From: Planctomycetota bacterium
GTDB lineage: Bacteria > Planctomycetota > UBA8108 > SXIK01
DNA length: 38,683 bases
NCBI GenBank assembly: GCA_016209535.1
Contig: JACQVW010000797.1
Coordinates: 1 to 38,683 of the forward strand
Direction of reading: 5' to 3'
The translations under genes and the position numbers were made by a program. The notes beneath the pieces were generated by a model. The model saw only the letters and a list, made by a program, of their open reading frames with translations. It was not told the DNA's origin and did not search any database. Below, piece by piece: positions 35,425 to 38,683 of this stretch; positions within the stretch are counted from its first letter, which is position 1; each line of letters opens with the position of its first letter.

Positions 35425-35958
35425 TCAGTTTCCATTCACACAGGCGGAAAGCCTCTGGCGTGCCCGGTGGAGTATCGCCCCCACGCCGCCGGCGGTGATG
35501 CCCAGGCGAGCCGCGATCTCTTGCATCGAAAGCTCGCAGAAGTGAGCGAGGACCAGACAGGATTGCTCCTGGTGGCTCAGCTTGCCGAAGCACCTCTTGA
35601 TGTGTCGGCGGATATGCTCCCGGTCGAGCTCCAGGTCCAGGTCCAGCGCCTGCGATCGGCTGCCCTGCCGGTCGAATGCCGGAGCATCCACAGGCATCGG
35701 TATCAGCCTGCGCTCTTGGCGGAGCAGGTCCACGCACTCGTTGCGAGCAGCGCGGAAGGCCACGGGCGGCCAGCTGGATCGCTGATATCGCTCTCGGACG
35801 GCATAAAGCTTGGTCAAGGCGCTCGAGGCGCAGTCCTCGGCGCGGTCCTGAAGCCGCGGGTTCTTTGCAGCCAGGTAACCACAGCAATAACGAACGAGCC
35901 GCGGGCGAATTTCAGCAGCGAAGAAATCAAACTTGTCTTGGGAAGATTCTTCAGCCAT
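35425..35958 (-). CDS. ECF-type RNA polymerase sigma factor
   Basis: The protein has 177 residues. The ATG at 35958 is chosen over the ORF-track start because GGGAG lies about 9 bases upstream and the preceding 43 codons look random. Sigma region 2 covers about residues 10-85 ('IRPRLVRYCCGYLAAKNP', 'AFRAARNECVDLLRQERR'), and region 4 is at about 115-172 with a helix-turn-helix ('LSMQEIAARLGITAGGVGAI'). It directs RNA polymerase to specific promoters, probably including that of this gene train, of which it is the first gene. Cys-rich and sigma-regulated planctomycete operons often pair such factors with large sensory proteins, but here no classical anti-sigma gene follows. The exact ECF group cannot be assigned by eye. 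Confidence 0.9.
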   Translation of the reverse strand: MAEESSQDKFDFFAAEIRPRLVRYCCGYLAAKNPRLQDRAEDCASSALTKLYAVRERYQRSSWPPVAFRAARNECVDLLRQERRLIPMPVDAPAFDRQGSRSQALDLDLELDREHIRRHIKRCFGKLSHQEQSCLVLAHFCELSMQEIAARLGITAGGVGAILHRARQRLSACVNGN

Positions 35959-35967
35959 CTGCCAAGA

Positions 35968-35994
35968 CTCCCTGCCGGAGCAGGGGGTTCCTGC
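35968..35994 (-). promoter_or_regulatory. Alternative hairpins overlapping the sigma-factor ribosome site
   Basis: On the minus strand GCAGG, CCTGC and GCAGG occur in succession (35994-35990, 35984-35980, 35975-35971). The central CCTGC can pair with either neighbour, with a TCCG tetraloop in the downstream option. The downstream stem overlaps the GGGAG ribosome site (35972-35968). Such an arrangement could modulate translation of the sigma factor. The pairing is seen in the sequence, but any regulatory role is a guess. Confidence 0.3.
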
Positions 35995-36271
35995 ATACAG
36001 TTGAGCCTGAAACGGAAGAGCAGGAGTCAACAGTCTCAAGTCCGAGAAGACATCTAACCGGAGACTTGCGGTCAGGGCAAGGCCCAAACGTGTCCTTTCG
36101 CGGAGCCTGCGTAACCGCGTACGGCCCTCCTGGGCGAGCGGGGTAGAGAGGACCCCGGCCGCTCCGCTTCGCTGGCGGCTGTAGGCTCAACCCGACCGAC
36201 CCGATCCACATCGCGAGCTACCCCTTCCGGAACGGCCGCCCCCGTCGCCGCCGGGCCCCGACACCTGCGGT

Positions 36272-36326
36272 CCCGACCCCGACCCGACCGACGCGCTCGC
36301 CGAGTGCGGGGCGGGGTGCCCGTAGG
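36272..36326 (+). repeat. 55-bp direct repeat, copy 1
   Basis: The copy begins CCCGACCCCGACCCGACCGA and ends GTGCCCGTAGG. It matches copy 2 (37090-37144) at 54 of 55 positions; the one difference is G at 36316 against A at 37134. It contains short CCGAC-type iterations and a weak inverted pair (GCGCT/AGTGC). Read in one plus frame it gives 'PDPTDALAECGAGCP' followed by a stop, so it might be the 3' end of a lost gene. It lies 9 bases from the break point of the HNH remnant. Confidence 0.75.
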
Positions 36327-36335
36327 CGGCGAAGA

Positions 36336-36542
36336 CGGGAGCTCCACCACGGCCTCAGGGAACCGGCAGTGCTCGCAGCGTCCGCCCGCACCGCGGATCA
36401 CCTCCGCCTCCAGCGCGCGGTCATGCGGGTCAAAGGTGATCCCGAGGATCGCCTCTGCGGCCGCCCGCGGCCAGCCCCCGGCCTCCGGCCGGATCACCCG
36501 CGCCAGGATCGCGGCTTCGCTGTATTCGCGCGCGAGGCTCAT
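36336..36542 (-). pseudogene. Fused remnant of a small conserved gene and an HNH endonuclease
   Basis: The minus-strand frame from the ATG at 36542 begins 'MSLAREYSEAAILARVIRP' and continues '..AAAEAILGITFDPHDRA', which resembles the start of a small conserved protein found next to HNH genes in planctomycetes, as I remember it. It then passes directly into 'GAGGRCEHCRFPEAVVELP', the zinc-knuckle start of an HNH endonuclease. After the Pro at 36336 similarity stops, and the His-Asn-His catalytic part ('IDHI..') is missing. The remaining frame (to 36072) is Arg/Pro-rich shadow sequence. The best explanation is a deletion that joined two neighbouring genes followed by loss of the 3' part. The family recognition is from motif memory. 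Confidence 0.55.
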
Positions 36543-36620
36543 GGAGGCCGTGGTACCGGCTGGCTGCGGAGGCAAACTCCGCCGGGGCTGCGCGCGAGGG
36601 AAGCATAGTCCTCTCCATGC

Positions 36621-36649
36621 TGGACGCGCCGATGCCAGGACTGTATCCT
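36621..36649 (+). promoter_or_regulatory. Candidate promoter of the small conserved plus-strand gene
   Basis: TGGACG (36621-36626) is followed after 17 bases by TATCCT (36644-36649), each matching consensus at 4 of 6 positions. It lies downstream of the ORF-track start (36617) and upstream of the GTG at 36692, which supports the shorter gene model. Confidence 0.35.
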
Positions 36650-36691
36650 GCGATGGCGTGGGCAGAGCACCTCGCCAAGAAAGGATCTCCT

Positions 36692-36931
36692 GTGCCGTCA
36701 CTCCTCGACGAAGAGATCAAGACCTACGAGCAGCATCGCGACGAGCTGATCGGGAAGGCGGAGGGGAAGTTCGTTCTCATCCGAGGGGGAGCCGTCGTCG
36801 GAGTCTATGACTCCAAGATGGACGCCATCCGCCAGGGCTACCAGCAATTCGGGAACGTCCCCTTCCTGGTCAAGCAGGTCCTGCGAGTCGAGCCTCCGCA
36901 GAGCTTCGTCTCGAACCTCCTCGGGGTCTAA
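36692..36931 (+). CDS. Small conserved hypothetical protein, partner of a retropepsin-like gene
   Basis: The protein has 79 residues from the GTG at 36692, preceded by AAAGGA about 7 bases upstream. The ORF track starts at 36617, but that extra N-terminus looks unrelated and contains a promoter-like site. The sequence 'LLDEEIKTYEQHRDELIGKAEGKFVLIRGG', then 'VGVYDSKMDAIRQGYQQFG' and 'PFLVKQVLRVEPPQSF', belongs to a small family I have seen beside clan AA aspartic protease genes in many bacteria, possibly DUF5678-like. Function is unknown. It is followed after only 3 bases by the stump of such a protease gene, so the original pair has lost its second member. Confidence 0.75.
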   Translation: MPSLLDEEIKTYEQHRDELIGKAEGKFVLIRGGAVVGVYDSKMDAIRQGYQQFGNVPFLVKQVLRVEPPQSFVSNLLGV

Positions 36932-36934
36932 GGA

Positions 36935-37069
36935 GTGGTCCTGGAGACCACCGTCATCGAAGCGCCACTCCAGGGCCAGCACATCCAGTTCCTGATCGGG
37001 AGGGATGTGCTATCTCACGGAGTCCTGGTGTACATCGGCTACGGCAACCTCTTCAGCCTGAGCTTCTGA
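36935..37069 (+). pseudogene. C-terminal stump of a retropepsin-like aspartic protease
   Basis: An open frame of 44 codons from the GTG at 36935 ends '..HIQFLIGRDVLSHGVLVY' and 'YGNLFSLSF'. This is the typical C-terminal end ('LIGRDVL...Y.G....F.L.F') of clan AA aspartic proteases. The catalytic DTG/DSG segment that should lie about 60-80 residues earlier is absent, because the frame begins right after the preceding gene. An internal deletion removed the catalytic half. It may still be translated as a short peptide because GGAG precedes the GTG region, but it cannot be an active protease. Confidence 0.65.
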
Positions 37070-37089
37070 TCCGCACGGCCACCCCACCG

Positions 37090-37144
37090 CCCGACCCCGA
37101 CCCGACCGACGCGCTCGCCGAGTGCGGGGCGGGATGCCCGTAGG
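37090..37144 (+). repeat. 55-bp direct repeat, copy 2
   Basis: This is the second copy of the repeat at 36272-36326, in the same orientation with one mismatch, and it lies 20 bases after the retropepsin stump. The remaining spacer up to the FG-GAP gene (to 37348) holds no recognisable gene. The motif CGGCCACCCCACC occurs once on either side of this copy. Confidence 0.75.
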
Positions 37145-37348
37145 ACGAGGGTACGGCGCACGGCTCCGGCCACCCCACCAGCCTCCGCGTCGCGGGCCTC
37201 ACGACCACACCTCCTCCCGCGCCGGCCAGGTCGAGGCCTACCGCGAGGACGGGGAGGGCGGGAGAAGGGTCGCTCGGTGGTGCCTGCGGGAGGCAGCGCG
37301 CTCTTCCCGTGACTCAAGTTTCGCCGAGCACATGCCGATAAAGCGGAC

Positions 37349-38683
37349 ATGGTTCGAAGCGCCACCGGGACCTCGACTCTGTCCGTCTGCTGCGCGGCGC
37401 TGGCGCTCTGTCCTGTCCAGACCACCGCACAGGAGCCCGACTGCAACCGGAACGGGACGCCGGACGCGCAGGACCTCGCGCCACGGCTCCGCTTCGCCGA
37501 GGCCGTGACGCTGCTCCTCGGCGGCCGCGAGCCCTGGGGCGTCACCGCAAGCGACCTCGACGGCGACGGCGACCTCGACCTCGCCGTGTGCAACAGGACA
37601 TCGAGCGACGTCTCGGTCCTCCTGAACGCCTCCGGCGCGAGCTTCGCCTTCGGGGGTAAGGTCATCGCCGGCCCGGGGCCTCGTTTCGCCGCCGCGGCGG
37701 ACCTCGACGCCGACGGCACCACCGACCTGGCCGTCACCAACCAGGATGCCGGCTCCGTCTCGGTGCTCTTGGGGACGGGCGGCGGAGCCTTCCGGCTCCT
37801 CGCGCACCACGGCGTGGGCGCTTACCCCGCGGAGATCCTGGCGCGCGACTGGGACGTGGACGGCGTCCTGGACCTCGCCGTCGCCAATGAGCTCTCGCAC
37901 AACGTCGCGACCCTGGCCGGCCGCGGCGGCGGCGCCTTTGCGCCGGCCGCCTGGCATCCGACCGGCCTGGACGCCTCCGGGCTCGCGGCCGGGGACTACG
38001 ACGGCGACCGGCGCCTGGACCTCGCGGTCGCGAACGGCCACTACTTGCGCCCCGCAGGTACGGTCACGGTGCTGTTCGACCTGGGAGGAGGCGCGGCCGC
38101 GCGAGGTGACTACACCGTCGGGGGCGGCCCCTACTCGCTCGCGAGCGCGGACCTCGATGGGGACTCGGACCTGGACCTCGCCACGAGGAACCATTACTCG
38201 GGAGACGTGTCGGTCCTCCTCAACGGTGGGTCCGGGAGCTTCCTGGTCCCGAGGAGCTTCGCCGCGGGAGCCGCGCCCACCGACGTCGAGGCCGGGGACT
38301 TCGACGCCGATGGCGACCAGGACCTCGCCGTCTCGGACCAAGACGGGAGCTGCGTCTCGATCCTCGCCAACGCTGGAGGGGCGTCCTTCCAACCGCAAGG
38401 GAGGCCCGCCGTCGGCTCCGCGCCGATGACCCTGCAAGCGTGCGACCTCGACGGCGACGGGGACCTGGACCTCGTGGCAGCGAACCGGCTCGGGGACTCC
38501 TTGTCCCTGATCCTCAACGAGTCCGAGCCGCCCTCGAGCGTTGACCGGGACGGAAACGGGATCCCCGACGAGTGCGAGCCTCCGAGGTTTCGCCGCGGCG
38601 ACGCGAACGGCGATGCCGACCACGACGTGTCCGACGCGCTGGCGATCCTCCTGGCCCTCTTCCGCGGCGGGCCTCCCGGGAGC
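37349..38683 (+). CDS. Secreted FG-GAP/VCBS repeat protein with dockerin-like C-terminus (partial)
   Basis: The frame opens at the ATG at 37349 and runs off the right edge after 445 codons; it is missing from the ORF track because no stop is present. A signal peptide (MVRSATGTSTLSVCCAALAL.., cleavage near TTA-Q) is followed by 'DCNRNGTPDAQDL'. Seven FG-GAP/VCBS-type calcium-binding repeats then come at about 40-residue spacing, for example 'ASDLDGDGDLDLAV', 'AADLDADGTTDLAV' and 'AGDYDGDRRLDLAV'. A linker 'DRDGNGIPDECE' leads to 'RRGDANGDADHDVSDALAIL', the start of a dockerin-like EF-hand pair common at the ends of planctomycete secreted proteins. It probably forms a calcium-dependent beta-propeller outside the cell. 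Transcription is independent of the minus-strand operon. Confidence 0.9.
   Translation, partial: MVRSATGTSTLSVCCAALALCPVQTTAQEPDCNRNGTPDAQDLAPRLRFAEAVTLLLGGREPWGVTASDLDGDGDLDLAVCNRTSSDVSVLLNASGASFAFGGKVIAGPGPRFAAAADLDADGTTDLAVTNQDAGSVSVLLGTGGGAFRLLAHHGVGAYPAEILARDWDVDGVLDLAVANELSHNVATLAGRGGGAFAPAAWHPTGLDASGLAAGDYDGDRRLDLAVANGHYLRPAGTVTVLFDLGGGAAARGDYTVGGGPYSLASADLDGDSDLDLATRNHYSGDVSVLLNGGSGSFLVPRSFAAGAAPTDVEAGDFDADGDQDLAVSDQDGSCVSILANAGGASFQPQGRPAVGSAPMTLQACDLDGDGDLDLVAANRLGDSLSLILNESEPPSSVDRDGNGIPDECEPPRFRRGDANGDADHDVSDALAILLALFRGGPPGS

Larger units (their letters stand above)
35959..36691. other. Long spacer with gene remnants upstream of the sigma operon
   Basis: This 733-bp divergent spacer separates the minus-strand operon from the plus-strand genes. 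It contains the HNH-related remnant (36336-36542), one copy of a 55-bp direct repeat and a candidate promoter for the small plus-strand gene. For the sigma operon, the minus strand shows only a weak match (TTGCCC, 17 bases, TTAGAT, roughly 36080-36045). Candidate frames across the rest show no recognisable protein. The spacer looks like an eroded insertion or recombination zone. Confidence 0.6.

Noticed and set aside
36185-36325. Plus-strand frame ending 'DTCGPDPDPTDALAECGAGCP' as a gene
   Set aside because: It is short, has no start or ribosome site, and its end is simply the 55-bp repeat; it might be a gene relic but cannot be supported as a coding sequence.
36072-36701. 209-codon minus-strand ORF taken as an intact gene
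   Set aside because: Only the part 36336-36542 resembles known proteins; the flanks are Arg/Pro-rich, and the HNH catalytic region is missing, so I list it as a remnant.
37238-38623. 461-codon minus-strand ORF
   Set aside because: It is the complement of the FG-GAP repeats, whose calcium-binding motifs and signal peptide on the plus strand are unmistakable; the Val/Asp/Gly-rich minus translation is a by-product.

Overview
The window is very GC-rich (roughly two thirds or more G+C by eye) and looks like chromosomal DNA of a planctomycete-like bacterium. The clues are the right-edge protein, which carries FG-GAP repeats, a 'DRDGNGIPDECE'-type spacer and a partial dockerin-like end ('RGDANGDADHDVSDAL'), together with a secreted RHS protein carrying a domain I associate with planctomycetes and an ECF sigma factor linked to a CHAT-domain gene. 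No 16S or other phylogenetic marker is present, so the assignment is inference.

Layout. From about 35.96 kb down to the left edge, everything lies on the minus strand and reads as one long gene train: ECF sigma factor (35425-35958); helical/FN3-like partner (34330-35418); exported TraB/ChaN-like plus CHAT caspase-like protein (31781-34330); two-helix membrane protein with a basic tail (29698-31722); RavA/MoxR-type AAA+ ATPase (27972-29633); divergent vWA-like protein (26445-27968); long coiled-coil protein (24008-26428); helical protein (22923-23987); 4208-residue membrane-anchored beta-propeller protein (10226-22852); 2161-residue exported RHS/YD-repeat protein with an unusual domain order (3621-10106). 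After a 240-bp gap with a good sigma70-like promoter come a lipoprotein (2253-3380), a secreted vWA protein resembling the C-terminal part of PpkA (241-2256), and the start of what looks like its paralogue (1-229). Junctions from the sigma factor to the propeller gene are tight: a TGATG overlap and gaps of 3 to about 70 bp.

Interpretation. The core MoxR ATPase + divergent vWA + beta-propeller membrane protein + accessory coiled-coil and helical proteins matches the general architecture of the 'MoxR-vWA-beta-propeller ternary systems' (bpX-named domains) predicted computationally to be NTP-dependent conflict systems. Here that core seems to be wired to an ECF sigma factor, to a putative two-enzyme protein (TraB/ChaN-like and CHAT protease-like), and to a secreted RHS shell protein. 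This combination is the best candidate for an under-described system in the window. An equally fair reading is an ATP-driven machine for assembling or surveying giant surface proteins.

Right of the operon (35959-37348) is an eroded spacer. It holds a fused remnant of a small conserved gene and an HNH endonuclease, a small intact conserved ORF, the C-terminal stump of a retropepsin-like protease, and two copies of a 55-bp direct repeat. The plus-strand FG-GAP/dockerin protein follows and runs off the right edge. I see no tRNA, rRNA, CRISPR array or insertion sequence.
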